In this document: in pieces, positions 1-9,343 of the stretch
Layout of the letters: every line of letters begins with the position of its first letter
Position numbering within the stretch: position 1 is the first letter of the stretch
Assembly: GCA_029256185.1 (NCBI GenBank)
Contig: JAQSYI010000003.1
Coordinates: 62,001 to 126,000, forward strand
Source: Paenibacillaceae bacterium
GTDB taxonomy: Bacteria; Bacillota; Bacilli; Paenibacillales; NBRC-103111
DNA: 64,000 nt
Direction of reading: 5' to 3'
Made by a program: the position numbers and the translations under genes
The notes under the pieces: model-generated
Told to the model about the DNA's origin: nothing
Database searches by the model: none
The model's input: only the letters and a program-made list of their open reading frames with translations

Positions 1-1101
1 GAGCGCCGCGCGGGGCTGGCCCGCCGCAAGGGCGAAGAAGGCGCGGGCTTTCAGCCGGGCGGCAATTTCCAAGCCGTGCTCCAGCAAGCGGAGGGAGGCT
101 TCCTCGGCGGGCTGTACGGAAGAGCCGGGGAGAATATCATGGAACTGGGCGGTCAGCAGATCGCACAGCGCTTCATGCATCTGTTCGGCAGGGTAGGACA
201 GCAGTCCCTGCAGAACAGCGGCAGACAGCATTTTCTCTGTCATGTACAGCTCGTTCTCCAGTTGGCGGTGCTTCTGCTTGATCCGGATCATGGAGGTGTA
301 GCAGCCGACGAAGCGGGGATTCAGATCACCCTCATAGCGGGGAAGCGGACCAGATTGGGCCACCTCACGGAAGTAGTCCTCCGGAGTGGAGTGAACAATC
401 CGGAATTCCTCCGTTTCCTCCATTAATTGGCCGATTGCCGCAAGATCCGCCCGGGACGGACCGCCGCCGTGGTTGCCCACCCCCCATAGAATAAGACCCG
501 AGCGGGCATCCTGGTTGGCGGACAACCAGCCCTTAATTTTCTCCGCAGCCTGTCCCATCAAAGTATTGTAGCCGCCTTGAATCTTATGTGCCATCACCTG
601 GCTGCCATTGAAGCCGCACCACACGAAATCTCCCTGGGGCAGCCCCTCCATTTCGTCGGGCCGCATGAAGATATAGGAGTCATAACCGGCCTGCTGCATA
701 ATTTGCACAAGTCCGCGGGTATGACCGAAGGAATCAAAGTTAATGGCCGTGCCAGGCTCGACGCCGAATTTCTCCCGGAAGTAGCTTTTGCCGAGCAGAA
801 TCTGGCGTACGAAGGATTCACCAGACGGCATGTTGCAGTCCGGCTGCAGGTACCAGCCGCCCATGATATGCCATTTCCCCTCGCGGACCAACCGCTGGAT
901 GCGGGCGAACAGCTGGGGTTCATACTCTTCTATCCACTTATAGAGTATGACCTCGTTGTGGTTGAAGACATATCCGGGATACTCCTCGCAAAAATCCGCC
1001 GCTGCCCGAAAGGTGGATACGGCCGCCGCCGCTCCTTCTTCCCATTCCCACTGCCACACCGGGTCCAGATGGGCATTGCTTAACAGGTGAAGCCGTTTCA
1101 T
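1..1101 (-). CDS. Alpha-mannosidase, glycoside hydrolase family 38 (3' part beyond window)
   Basis: Reading the minus strand from the ATG at 1101 gives 367 open codons running off the left edge. The N-terminus has the GH38 signature HLDPVWQW (metal-binding His11 and Asp13), and NFDSFGH near residue 121 supplies the expected nucleophile Asp123. WGVGNHGGGPSRADL and a later AQFHD segment fit the rest of the family's catalytic domain. GH38 enzymes are zinc-dependent retaining alpha-mannosidases; no signal peptide is visible, so this one is probably cytoplasmic and trims imported oligosaccharides. GGAGGAGG stands about 8 bases before the ATG. The gene is divergent from the AraC regulator at 1354, its likely local controller. 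Family assignment is firm; the exact linkage is not readable. Confidence 0.93.
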   Translation of the reverse strand, partial: MKRLHLLSNAHLDPVWQWEWEEGAAAAVSTFRAAADFCEEYPGYVFNHNEVILYKWIEEYEPQLFARIQRLVREGKWHIMGGWYLQPDCNMPSGESFVRQILLGKSYFREKFGVEPGTAINFDSFGHTRGLVQIMQQAGYDSYIFMRPDEMEGLPQGDFVWCGFNGSQVMAHKIQGGYNTLMGQAAEKIKGWLSANQDARSGLILWGVGNHGGGPSRADLAAIGQLMEETEEFRIVHSTPEDYFREVAQSGPLPRYEGDLNPRFVGCYTSMIRIKQKHRQLENELYMTEKMLSAAVLQGLLSYPAEQMHEALCDLLTAQFHDILPGSSVQPAEEASLRLLEHGLEIAARLKARAFFALAAGQPRAAL

Positions 1102-1353
1102 TCTTGTTGCCTCCTCCAAAGTGCAAGACTTTTGGGCCTGCCGGTTACAGGATCGGTCAGCTGCAATGGAATGCTTCCGCCTCATTATGACCGTTGCAGC
1201 CGCTCCCCCAAACCGCAGGTTCTGCCTTTATTGTCAGTCAAAAACACTCGCGAGTACATTGCCAATTCTCACTGTTTCTTGTCTTATTATGATATAGTGG
1301 TGATGGAACAGAAGAGGTGGAAGTCGGGACAGAAAAAAGGGGAGGGAAGAGAT

Positions 1354-2277
1354 ATGGAAGAAATCAAGGATATCGCTATGTGGAAAGGCGTACTGCCGCC
1401 TGTCTTCAGCCGGGTGTGCCAGGAGATTCAGATTAACGACACGGTGATTGATTGGGTGGATATTATTTTTGAACAAATCGGCAATGCCAGCCGGTGCCCG
1501 CCCCATACCCATACCTGGTTCGAGTTCAATTATATTCTGTCGGGACAGATGGAGACCCGGTTTGGCGGGGAGTCCCTCTTGATGCGGCAAGGAGAATTTT
1601 TCCTGATCCCTCCGGGAATGCTCCATTCTCATGTCTACAACCGGGGGAATCCCCATGAGGGTCTGTGCATACGCTGGAGAATCCGGCCGGCCGGAGCCAT
1701 CGACCCGGAACAAACTCACTCCTCTTTCTATAACCGGCTTCGCCGCCTGCATCAGTGGCAACCCGGAAACTACCGCGATGAGCATGGCGTTGGCAGCTTG
1801 CTGCAAAGCTTCTTCACCGAAGCCGCATCAGGGTGCTCCGGACTGTCGCTCCAGTTGATGCTGGTCCGCCTGTTGGAACTGCTTGGCCGGCTTCGGCAGG
1901 CGCAGGAAAGCAGCCCTTCTTACCCATTGGCCCCTAACGATTCCCTGGTCCGCAAGGTGGAGGTATATATGGAGGACTTTCAGGACGGCAAGCTGAATGT
2001 TCATGACCTGGCGGCCTCCATGCATATGAGCTACGGCCACCTGTCCCGCTTGTACAAGAAACGGACGGGCATCACCATCGTGGAACGGATGAACGCCATC
2101 CGTCTGGACAAGGCCAGGGAACTGCTGGCGCAGCCCGGCCTGCTGGTGTCCGAAGCGGCGGAGCAGGCCGGATTCCCCGATATATGCTACTTCAGCAAGG
2201 CATTCAAGAAACGGTATGGTTTGAGTCCCCAGGCATACCGGCAGAGCAGGCAGCAGCCTTCGGTCACACCCGTCTGA
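1354..2277 (+). CDS. AraC family transcriptional regulator (cupin + AraC HTH)
   Basis: A 307-residue protein. The frame is open from 1087, but the ATG at 1354 is preceded by GGGGAGGGAAG, so I choose it. Residues about 40-110 form a small beta-rich cupin with PPHTHTWFEFNYILSG, the sugar-sensing fold of AraC proteins. Residues about 200-300 carry two helix-turn-helices, ending in the typical FPDICYFSKAFKKRYGLSP. It probably senses a mannose-containing ligand and controls the divergent GH38 gene; this is inferred from the 252-bp shared upstream region only. No membrane segment is present. Confidence 0.9.
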   Translation: MEEIKDIAMWKGVLPPVFSRVCQEIQINDTVIDWVDIIFEQIGNASRCPPHTHTWFEFNYILSGQMETRFGGESLLMRQGEFFLIPPGMLHSHVYNRGNPHEGLCIRWRIRPAGAIDPEQTHSSFYNRLRRLHQWQPGNYRDEHGVGSLLQSFFTEAASGCSGLSLQLMLVRLLELLGRLRQAQESSPSYPLAPNDSLVRKVEVYMEDFQDGKLNVHDLAASMHMSYGHLSRLYKKRTGITIVERMNAIRLDKARELLAQPGLLVSEAAEQAGFPDICYFSKAFKKRYGLSPQAYRQSRQQPSVTPV

Positions 2278-3054
2278 CAGTCCATGCTAATTCTTGGCAG
2301 GAATAAAGATATATTTTGATATACTCATGAAATAGGTGTCGATGTAAAAACGAGTCAGTGATAGGATAAAATCAAAGTAAAGATGTAAAGAAGTAAAGAA
2401 GGTATGGAGGTAACGCGTATCAGCTCCAGCAAACTATTGGTGTATGTGATTAAAGAGCATCAACTGATTATTTGCAGTCACTCCATCACAGAGGTTTCAA
2501 AAGTGCTGTATAGAAAGTTTCCCGGACTATTGGCCAAGTGGGATCTCTTCCTCACATCGTTGGAGTTCGAATTAGCTTATACCCCATCGGACTTATCTGC
2601 CGTTAGGGTACCGCCCACCCGCGATGCAGCTGATCTTCCTATACTGGTATCCCGCTTGAGTAGATCGCTTCGCTCCTGCAGACCGCCCGTAACTTGCTCG
2701 GACAGAGGCGATGAACCGTACCAGCCGCGGACAAAAGAAAATACCTGCAAAAATACAGTTATTTCGCAACAGCTGAAGTCACTTCAACGACTACCTGCAA
2801 AAATACAGTTATTTGGAGCAAAATGCGAGGCAAGACTGGGCTAGGAGCCCTAATACCTGTAGATTTGCAGGTAAAGCCACGCTAATAAGGACTATGGGAG
2901 AAAATACCTGTAGATTTGCAGGTGACGTTCAGCCGAAGGCACCGGACTGACTCCAAAACACAGAGGACGTAAACGCTGTGCAACGGTTGGCTTTTTTACG
3001 CAGACCAGCACTAGGGCCGTCTACCTGCCAATCATACACGCGCCGCGGCAAAAT
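2278..3054. other. 777-bp gene-poor interval
   Basis: No convincing gene. A frame open at 2404-2844 has no recognisable domain, no good ribosome binding site at its ATG, and runs straight through the first two copies of a short repeat (see 2742-2923), so it is probably fortuitous. Both flanking coding sequences end here (AraC from the left, sensor-AraC from the right), so this is a convergent intergenic space. Confidence 0.6.
2742..2923. repeat. Four copies of a ~21-bp repeat, two direct then two inverted
   Basis: ACCTGCAAAAATACAGTTAT occurs at 2744-2763 and 2794-2813 (period 50). The near reverse complement AATACCTGTAGATTTGCAGG occurs at 2852-2871 and 2903-2922 (period 51). Each unit is itself a weak palindrome (ACCTGTA...TGCAGGT). 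The arrangement is two forward plus two reverse copies, so the transcript could fold into nested hairpins. Spacing and variation do not fit a CRISPR array. It resembles a dispersed intergenic repeat; function unknown. Confidence 0.8.
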
Positions 3055-5355
3055 TCAGCCTTGCTCCTGTCCCTCTCTGAACATACCGGGAGTGAGACCC
3101 GTATGCTTCTTGAACAGCCGGTGAAAGTAAGCGGGCTGGTATCCCACCCGTTCGGCAATGTCGTTGATCTTATCATTGGTCTGGCGCAGCAATTCCATCG
3201 CCTTGTTCAGACGGTAATGGGTCAGGTAATCAATGAAGGTGAATCCGGTAGCCTGCTTGAAGGCAATGCTCAGCTTGCGCGGATAGGTGCCGTACAGGTC
3301 AGCGCAGCCTTCCAGGGAGATATCCTTCATATAATTCTCATGGATAAAGGCGACAGCCTGCTCCACCAATTGCCGGGTTTGCCGGTATTGGTTGCGTTCG
3401 AGCTCACAGGAGAAGGGAAGCAGCACCTCCAGCTTCAGCCAGGACAGAATGGCTCCCGGCTCCTTCAGTGCGGCCAGCGCTTCGTTAAGAATCACCCCCT
3501 CATAGAGCTGCAAGGGATTGTAGCCGCTCATAATAATGGTTTGTTGAACCGCATTGAACAACTGGTACAGTCCATGGCGGACATGAAGCTCCGTGCGGGC
3601 CTGTTCCCTCAGGCGTTCCAAGAAGATATCCGCCAACAGCTCCAGCTCAGCCCGGGGCAGGCCCATTCGCATGCCTTGAAGCAGCTTTTTCTCCTCATCA
3701 AATGGATATTCCATCACATGATCCCCGTGGGGCAGCAATTCCTCCATATCAATCACCTGAAGGCGCTCATGCACCTGCTTGTGCTTCAGGGACTCCGTTG
3801 TCTCCCGTGCAACCTCCGCCAATTCCCCAATGTCCTGCACAGGCTTGCTCACGCCAACCGTCACATCGGTGTTCAAATGCCGGTGCAGAGATGATGCCAG
3901 TTCCTCGGCCTGCTTGAACAATCTCCCCTTCTGCAGCTTGTATTCCGGCAGTGCAGGCAGATGAAGCAGCACAGCCAGACTCAGATCATGAAAGTTCAGC
4001 ACATCCGCAGGCTCCGGCCAGGTTTCGGCCAATTCCTGAATAATATTGCAGGCGGCGAAGGTGACCAACTGCTCGTCGCCAACCTCGAATTTGGCTCCCG
4101 CCCGGGATAACCCGGCCAAATCCACCACCAACAGCACCCATTGCCTGTCGGCAGTATCCCGTCCATAGAGCCGCAGCTTATCGGCAATTTCCTCATCGCT
4201 CAGCGAATCGTAGTGGCCTTGCAGCAGATGCAGCAAGAACCCTTCCCGCAACGCGGGAAGCTGGGACAAGAGCTTCTGCCGCAATTGCTGGCTCTCCAAC
4301 GACAAGTGCCGCCATTGCCCGGCAATCAGGTCAAATTCATCGGAGGCGGGCTGACCGGCAGACTTCTCGGGAGCAATCACCCGGAAGAGGGCCTGAACCG
4401 GCTTGTAGATCCGCCGGGAATAGAACCAGGACAGAACAAGACCTACGGCAAGCATCAAAGCGCTGATACCCATAATGTAGCGGGACAGCATCACAACCGG
4501 CTGGATCAGTTGGGACACCGGAGTGATCGTAGTCAGGAACCATTGGGTGCGAATTCGGCGCATAGGGCTGTAAGACACGGAATATTTCTCCCCGTTGGTC
4601 TCCATAATGAAGGATTGCTTCTCTGCCTTATTCTTCCCCAGTTCCTGCAAAGCGGCCAGGCTGACCGAGCCCAGGCTTGATGTCTGTTCCAGACCGGCGC
4701 TGATGACGGAGTGATCCTCGTGTAAGAGCAAGGTGTACCCGTCGGAATTGGATCTGGCCCCGTCGATAAACGCATTGAATTTCTGTTCGTTCAACTTGAT
4801 AATCATTAGAATGTTGGAGCCGCTGGGGCCCCTGCTCATCCTGACGATCAACGAATAAGGGGCTACCGTACTGGCCGTTGAAGACGCAAAGGAATTTGTC
4901 CAAAATATCGGCAGCGCAGTCCCGGCCAGATTCCGGTAGGCTTGCGCCGTCTCCTTTTCCGGCAATTGAATACCGTAGGTGTCCGAGATCAGGGCGTTAT
5001 CCTTTTCCAGATAAACATACACCTCTTCAATCAACGGGTCCGAGGATTTGATGATGGTCAGGTTGCCGGTCAGCTGCCATACCAGATCCGGATCGCGGTA
5101 CAGATCGATCTGCTTCAGAGGGGAAGTAAACGGCGAATAAAATGCCCAGAAGGTAGCCAGGATCTCCAGGTGGTCCAACTGCGTGTCGATCCGCTTGATG
5201 GCGTTGGCCGTCAATTGATGATGGGAATTGTTAAGCTCTGCTTCCATATGCCGCGTTCCAAACAGATATATGAAAAGTCCAACCAATAAGACTGGAATGG
5301 TTGAAACCAGAATGGCAAGGATAAAGGTTTTGCGGTAAAAGGTGCTTTTCCACAA
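3055..5355 (-). CDS. Membrane-bound sensor AraC family regulator
   Basis: About 766 residues. A membrane helix near residues 10-32 is followed by an extracellular sensory region of about 250 residues, a second helix near 290-310 (MGISALMLAVGLVLSWFYS), a cytoplasmic linker, and a C-terminal AraC HTH pair ending IAERVGYQPAYFHRLFKKHTGLTPGMF. This layout is usual for Paenibacillus regulators placed next to lplABC-type sugar importers, where the outer domain is thought to sense the substrate or the binding protein. The TTG at 5355 has GAGGAGG 8 bases upstream and is preferred over the TTG at 5379. It is divergent from the importer at 5560, its likely target. Confidence 0.88.
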   Translation of the reverse strand: MWKSTFYRKTFILAILVSTIPVLLVGLFIYLFGTRHMEAELNNSHHQLTANAIKRIDTQLDHLEILATFWAFYSPFTSPLKQIDLYRDPDLVWQLTGNLTIIKSSDPLIEEVYVYLEKDNALISDTYGIQLPEKETAQAYRNLAGTALPIFWTNSFASSTASTVAPYSLIVRMSRGPSGSNILMIIKLNEQKFNAFIDGARSNSDGYTLLLHEDHSVISAGLEQTSSLGSVSLAALQELGKNKAEKQSFIMETNGEKYSVSYSPMRRIRTQWFLTTITPVSQLIQPVVMLSRYIMGISALMLAVGLVLSWFYSRRIYKPVQALFRVIAPEKSAGQPASDEFDLIAGQWRHLSLESQQLRQKLLSQLPALREGFLLHLLQGHYDSLSDEEIADKLRLYGRDTADRQWVLLVVDLAGLSRAGAKFEVGDEQLVTFAACNIIQELAETWPEPADVLNFHDLSLAVLLHLPALPEYKLQKGRLFKQAEELASSLHRHLNTDVTVGVSKPVQDIGELAEVARETTESLKHKQVHERLQVIDMEELLPHGDHVMEYPFDEEKKLLQGMRMGLPRAELELLADIFLERLREQARTELHVRHGLYQLFNAVQQTIIMSGYNPLQLYEGVILNEALAALKEPGAILSWLKLEVLLPFSCELERNQYRQTRQLVEQAVAFIHENYMKDISLEGCADLYGTYPRKLSIAFKQATGFTFIDYLTHYRLNKAMELLRQTNDKINDIAERVGYQPAYFHRLFKKHTGLTPGMFREGQEQG

Positions 5356-5381
5356 ATGGTCGTCCTCCTCTTGGGCCAAAG

Positions 5382-5396
5382 ATAAAACGCTTCCAT
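5382..5396 (-). promoter_or_regulatory. cre-like site (catabolite repression) before the sensor-AraC gene
   Basis: On the minus strand the bases read ATGGAAGCGTTTTAT, one mismatch from the CcpA consensus WTGNAANCGNWNNCW. It lies just upstream of the start region, where repression would act. Single-site match only. Confidence 0.35.
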
Positions 5397-5429
5397 ACTA
5401 TTATAAGCTTAGCCCGACTTCCAGGCTAT

Positions 5430-5466
5430 TGCACATTTGCGAATTGGCGGCAGGAATAAATGTGCA
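5430..5466. promoter_or_regulatory. Inverted repeat between divergent regulator and importer
   Basis: TGCACATTT (5430-5438) and AAATGTGCA (5458-5466) form a perfect 9-bp inverted repeat with a 19-bp spacer in the divergent region. Possible binding site of the AraC regulator; not proven. Confidence 0.4.
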
Positions 5467-5559
5467 GTCCCGATTTCCGAAATGTCGACTAGGCGTAATT
5501 CAGTTTTTTTGACAAAATGAAGCCAGAACAAATCATGAGGAATGAGGCTGGTGGTCAAA

Positions 5560-6534
5560 ATGAATAAAACAGGCGCGGAAGCAAACCTAGTCCGCCCAAA
5601 GGAATTAGAAGCAATAAAGAAGGGAAAATGGTCTGTGTCGCGAAGAGCCATAATCCGGGACAAACAGCTCTACCTGCTGGCGACCCCCGCTATTATGTTC
5701 TTTCTTTTGTTCAAGTATGTTCCCATGTGGGGAGTGCTGATCGCCTTCCAGAAGTATTCCCCCTTCCTAGGTTTTATGAAGAGCAAATGGGTGGGTCTGG
5801 ATCACTTCATCCGGTTTTTCTACCATGATGACTTCTGGATGCTGCTGCGTAACACGCTTGCAATTAATCTGCTGAGCCTGGTTCTGTTTTTTCCGTTGCC
5901 CATTATATTATCCTTGTTGCTAAACGAACTACGGGGCAAATATCTGAAGCGGACCATTCAATCGATCATATATCTGCCCCACTTTCTGTCTTGGGTGATT
6001 ATTGTGGGGATCACCTTCTTGCTTCTGGGTTATCAAGAAGGGATTATAAACAAGCTCCTGGAATACTTCGGTATGGAAAGAATTGAATTTCTCACTGACC
6101 CCAACAAGTTCTGGCTGCTGCTGACGGTACAGTCAATCTGGAGAGAGGCAGGGTGGGGAACGGTCATTTTCCTAGCTGCCATAGCCTCGGTTGACCCTCA
6201 GTTGTATGAATCCGCCAGGATGGACGGAGCAGGCCGGTTGCGGCAGATGTGGCATATTACTTTACCAGCCATCCGGTCTGTCATTGTGATTCTGCTTATC
6301 TTGCGGATCGGGCACATGATGGATGTAGGATTCGAGCAAGTCTATCTGATGATGAATGGCGCTGTATCCGACGTGGCCGATGTCTTCGACACCTACGTCT
6401 ACCGAAGCGGTATCCAGCAGGGACAATTCAGTTACAGTACAGCAATCGGCTTGTTCAAATCCATAGTAGGGCTGTTGCTGGTGGTAGGCTCCAACTGGTT
6501 GTCCAAAAAATTCGGAGACGACGGAATTTATTAA
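5560..6534 (+). CDS. ABC sugar transporter permease, LplB type
   Basis: About 324 residues with six predicted membrane helices (first near LYLLATPAIMFFLLFKYVPMWG) and the permease EAA-type loop ESARMDGAGRLRQMWHITLP. The sequence pattern is that of LplB-like permeases of CUT1 importers for oligosaccharides. A start at 5542 is also possible, but GGCTGGTGG ahead of 5560 gives better spacing. With the next two genes it makes an importer lacking an ATPase; in Bacillales such systems borrow a shared MsmX-type ATPase encoded elsewhere. Expression is probably controlled by the divergent sensor-AraC protein. Confidence 0.92.
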   Translation: MNKTGAEANLVRPKELEAIKKGKWSVSRRAIIRDKQLYLLATPAIMFFLLFKYVPMWGVLIAFQKYSPFLGFMKSKWVGLDHFIRFFYHDDFWMLLRNTLAINLLSLVLFFPLPIILSLLLNELRGKYLKRTIQSIIYLPHFLSWVIIVGITFLLLGYQEGIINKLLEYFGMERIEFLTDPNKFWLLLTVQSIWREAGWGTVIFLAAIASVDPQLYESARMDGAGRLRQMWHITLPAIRSVIVILLILRIGHMMDVGFEQVYLMMNGAVSDVADVFDTYVYRSGIQQGQFSYSTAIGLFKSIVGLLLVVGSNWLSKKFGDDGIY

Positions 6535-6550
6535 GAGAGGAGCGATTGAG

Positions 6551-7429
6551 GTGATTTACAAACAAGAACGTTGGTTTGAAGCGATGGTGATTGTCATACT
6601 CTTGCTGGTATCGGCTGCCATGCTGTTTCCTTTTTATTATGTACTAGTGGTGTCCTTTACAGCTCCTCTGGAATTTTTGACCAAGGGTTTTGTCCTGTTT
6701 CCCCGGACCTGGACCCTGGATTCCTATCGGTACCTGCTGTCCAATAATGTCTTCCGCGATGCTACCCTGGTCAGTGTGTTTCTGGCTACGGTAGGCACTG
6801 CCTTGAGCCTAGTGGTTACGTCGGCGGGGGCTTACGCTCTGTCCCGAAAGCGTCTGTACGGCAGGCGAGTGTTTCTGCTAATGATTCTCATGACAACGCT
6901 ATTTAATCCAGGGATTATCCCACCCTATATTCTGGTCAAATCTCTGGGTCTGGTCAATAGCATCTGGGCCATGGTTCTGCCTGTCCTTACCAGCGGGTGG
7001 TACATGATCCTGATGAGGGGCTTCTTCGACAGTCTTCCTGAAGAGCTGGAAGAGGCGGCCAAGATTGACGGCGCCAGTGATATCGGAACTTTTGTCCGGA
7101 TTATATTGCCCTTGTCCATGTCCTCCCTGGCTGCCTTCGGCTTGTTCTATGCCGTGGCGTACTGGAACACCTTCTTCTCTGCCGTTCTGTACATCAACAA
7201 GCCGTCTCTGCAGCCGCTACAAATTGTGTTGCGCCAGTTGCTGATTGACTCCACCAGCACTGCCTCAGGGGATGCTGCCCATGAGCTAAGTGGAGGAGAT
7301 GTCAAGCTTCCCACTGAAACAGTTAAAATGGCGGCAGTTATGATTGCCACTGTTCCCATTCTGCTGGTCTATCCCTTTTTACAAAAACATTTTGCCAAGG
7401 GGGTGATGGTAGGCTCCATCAAAGGGTGA
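6551..7429 (+). CDS. ABC sugar transporter permease, LplC/YtcP type
   Basis: A 292-residue second permease starting at GTG 6551 after AGAGAGGAGC. Six membrane helices are visible, with EELEEAAKIDGASDIGTFVRIILPLS as the ATPase-contacting loop and the conserved C-terminal end PFLQKHFAKGVMVGSIKG typical of the carbohydrate permease family. It sits 16 bases after the partner permease and 120 bases before the binding protein, so the three are co-transcribed. Confidence 0.93.
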   Translation: MIYKQERWFEAMVIVILLLVSAAMLFPFYYVLVVSFTAPLEFLTKGFVLFPRTWTLDSYRYLLSNNVFRDATLVSVFLATVGTALSLVVTSAGAYALSRKRLYGRRVFLLMILMTTLFNPGIIPPYILVKSLGLVNSIWAMVLPVLTSGWYMILMRGFFDSLPEELEEAAKIDGASDIGTFVRIILPLSMSSLAAFGLFYAVAYWNTFFSAVLYINKPSLQPLQIVLRQLLIDSTSTASGDAAHELSGGDVKLPTETVKMAAVMIATVPILLVYPFLQKHFAKGVMVGSIKG

Positions 7430-7549
7430 GCACATGCGCATGAACATGAATGTTTGGGGTCAGCGGCTTTTCAACAGGGGATCAAAAGAAACAAGCAAGA
7501 AAAGACGTTAGTTGTCCGTAATCGAACCAATTAAAGGAGGATAATTAAA

Positions 7550-9082
7550 ATGATGTTGAAGAAAACGATAGCTTTGGCGACTGCTACTGTGATGGTCACC
7601 TCACTGCTGGCTGCTTGTGGAAGCAAAGAAGAGGCAGGTTCGGCACCAGATGAGACCACACCGCTTGAGATCAGGATCTTCACCCGGCAACAGGCTCCCG
7701 AAGCGACTGCGCCCGATAACCTGATTCTGAAGGAACTGGAGAAGCTGACCAACACCAAGATGGATATTATCTGGGTACCGGTGAATACGTTGCAGGAGAA
7801 AACCAAGGTGACCATTGCCGGCGGGGATATACCGGATGTCATGTATATCAATGATCCCTTTGATCCCCTGTTTGTGCAAAGTGCGCGGGAAGGTGCATTC
7901 TGGGATCTGACGCCGTATATCAAGGACTATCCCTTGTTGAAGGCATTTCCGGAAGGAGCATGGAAGAATTCCCAAATTGACGGGAAGAATTTCGGCGTTC
8001 CGCGTCCACGGCCTGAAGAGGGAGGGGGAGATTTCCCGTTGATCCGGAAAGACTGGCTGGATAAGCTGGGGCTCCCGGTTCCCAAGACGGCAGATGACTA
8101 TTACAAGGTGGCCAAAGCTTTTGCCCATAATGACCCGGACGGCAACAATCAAGCGGATACCCAAGGGATTATAGCGAATGTATCTCCCGATGGGATGGGA
8201 TCATTTGGTTGGGTCGAAGTTCTTCATACTGGCATCAGCACCGGAACATGGACGCTGAAGGACGGCAAACTATCCCTTACGCAATTCGATCCCGGGATCA
8301 AGAAGTCCCTGGAGTTCATGAAGAAGTTGTATGATGAGAAGATTATCCCTGCGGATTTCGCCGTGATCAAGAATTCCCAGGTGCGGGATGCCTTTATGGC
8401 TAATAAAGCAGGGATCATGCCCGGAGCCGTAAATCTGAGTTGGCTGACATTGTCGACTTTGATGAAAGTTGTCCCCAGCGCTGATGTGATAGCGGTGGAC
8501 TACTTGCAAGGCCCTCAAGGTCCGGTCATAAGCAAGACAACAGGTCTTTTCGGCATGTTCGCCATTCCAAAGTCAGTGCCTGAAGCCAAGATGAAGCGTG
8601 TGCTTGGATTTTTGGAAAAGACCGTTGATGTGGAAATTGCCAATGTGGCCAAATACGGTTTGAAAGATGTTCACTATACCCGTGAAGGGAAGGATCCTCT
8701 TTTTGTAACCTCCACCGAAAAGGCCAAGGCAGATAATATTGCAGATACTGGAAATAATCTTTCGCAAATATTTAGCATCTATGATAAATATTTCTACGCC
8801 TATTATACGGGCATTCCCACGGACAAATATGAACGAAACAAGAAAGTCATTGACGAACGAACCAAGGTCAGCGTTGCTCCGCTTCCAAGCGGTATGATTT
8901 CGGAGACGTGGACAATGGTTGGAGCAGATTTGAATAAGAAAATCCAGGACCTGAAGATCAAAATCATCATGGGCAAGGAGCCATTGTCCGCATGGGATTC
9001 CTACGTAGAGAGTCTGAAGAGCAATGCCGATGTGATCAAGGCCACCGAAGAAATGAATGCTGAGTACAAAAAGGTAAAGTAA
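7550..9082 (+). CDS. Extracellular solute-binding lipoprotein of the sugar importer
   Basis: A 510-residue lipoprotein. Residues 1-22 form a signal peptide ending in the lipobox LAAC, so it is cut and anchored at Cys. The rest resembles the large LplA-like binding proteins (family 1 solute-binding domain, DITPYIKDYP-type segments, EF-hand-like DPDGNNQADTQG). AAAGGAGG precedes the ATG with ideal spacing. The C-terminal motif ATEEMNAEYKKVK is echoed by a decayed relic at 12919-13101. Substrate is presumably the oligosaccharide released by the neighbouring surface glycosidase. Confidence 0.93.
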   Translation: MMLKKTIALATATVMVTSLLAACGSKEEAGSAPDETTPLEIRIFTRQQAPEATAPDNLILKELEKLTNTKMDIIWVPVNTLQEKTKVTIAGGDIPDVMYINDPFDPLFVQSAREGAFWDLTPYIKDYPLLKAFPEGAWKNSQIDGKNFGVPRPRPEEGGGDFPLIRKDWLDKLGLPVPKTADDYYKVAKAFAHNDPDGNNQADTQGIIANVSPDGMGSFGWVEVLHTGISTGTWTLKDGKLSLTQFDPGIKKSLEFMKKLYDEKIIPADFAVIKNSQVRDAFMANKAGIMPGAVNLSWLTLSTLMKVVPSADVIAVDYLQGPQGPVISKTTGLFGMFAIPKSVPEAKMKRVLGFLEKTVDVEIANVAKYGLKDVHYTREGKDPLFVTSTEKAKADNIADTGNNLSQIFSIYDKYFYAYYTGIPTDKYERNKKVIDERTKVSVAPLPSGMISETWTMVGADLNKKIQDLKIKIIMGKEPLSAWDSYVESLKSNADVIKATEEMNAEYKKVK

Positions 9083-9237
9083 TGCCAAAGAGACTCCCTT
9101 CCTTCCAATCGTCGATTGTGCTGGAAACGGAAGGGCCGAGTGAATGGTTGCCGCGGGTGAACTGGTGTACGGGAATCTCCGAGGAGCAGATGTCCATGGG
9201 CTTAATGGGACAATTGAGGACGGCCATTGAATATTAA
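9082..9237 (+). CDS. Short ORF, possible gene remnant
   Basis: A 51-codon frame whose ATG overlaps the stop of the binding-protein gene (TAATG). It encodes a Trp- and Glu-containing peptide with EGPSEWLPRVNWCTGISEE. The overlap could allow translational coupling, but no domain is recognisable and it may be the tail of a lost gene. The remainder of the 9083-9343 gap shows nothing else. Confidence 0.3.
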   Translation: MPKRLPSFQSSIVLETEGPSEWLPRVNWCTGISEEQMSMGLMGQLRTAIEY

Positions 9238-9343
9238 GTGACGTCCTCGTATTCCCAGTCATCGCGATTAAAGCAGACGAATACCAGGGAAACAGACTTA
9301 AGATGTTATGCTTTGAACATATTCTATACGAGGAGAGAAGGCT

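Noticed and set aside
577..1083. Plus-strand open frames over the left edge
   Set aside because: They lie opposite the GH38 coding sequence, whose family motifs are on the minus strand.
2404..2844. 146-codon open frame in the 2278-3054 gap
   Set aside because: No domain, no ribosome binding site, and it runs through two copies of an intergenic repeat.
2742..2923. Possible CRISPR array
   Set aside because: Units are about 21 bp, half are inverted, only four copies exist and no cas gene is present.
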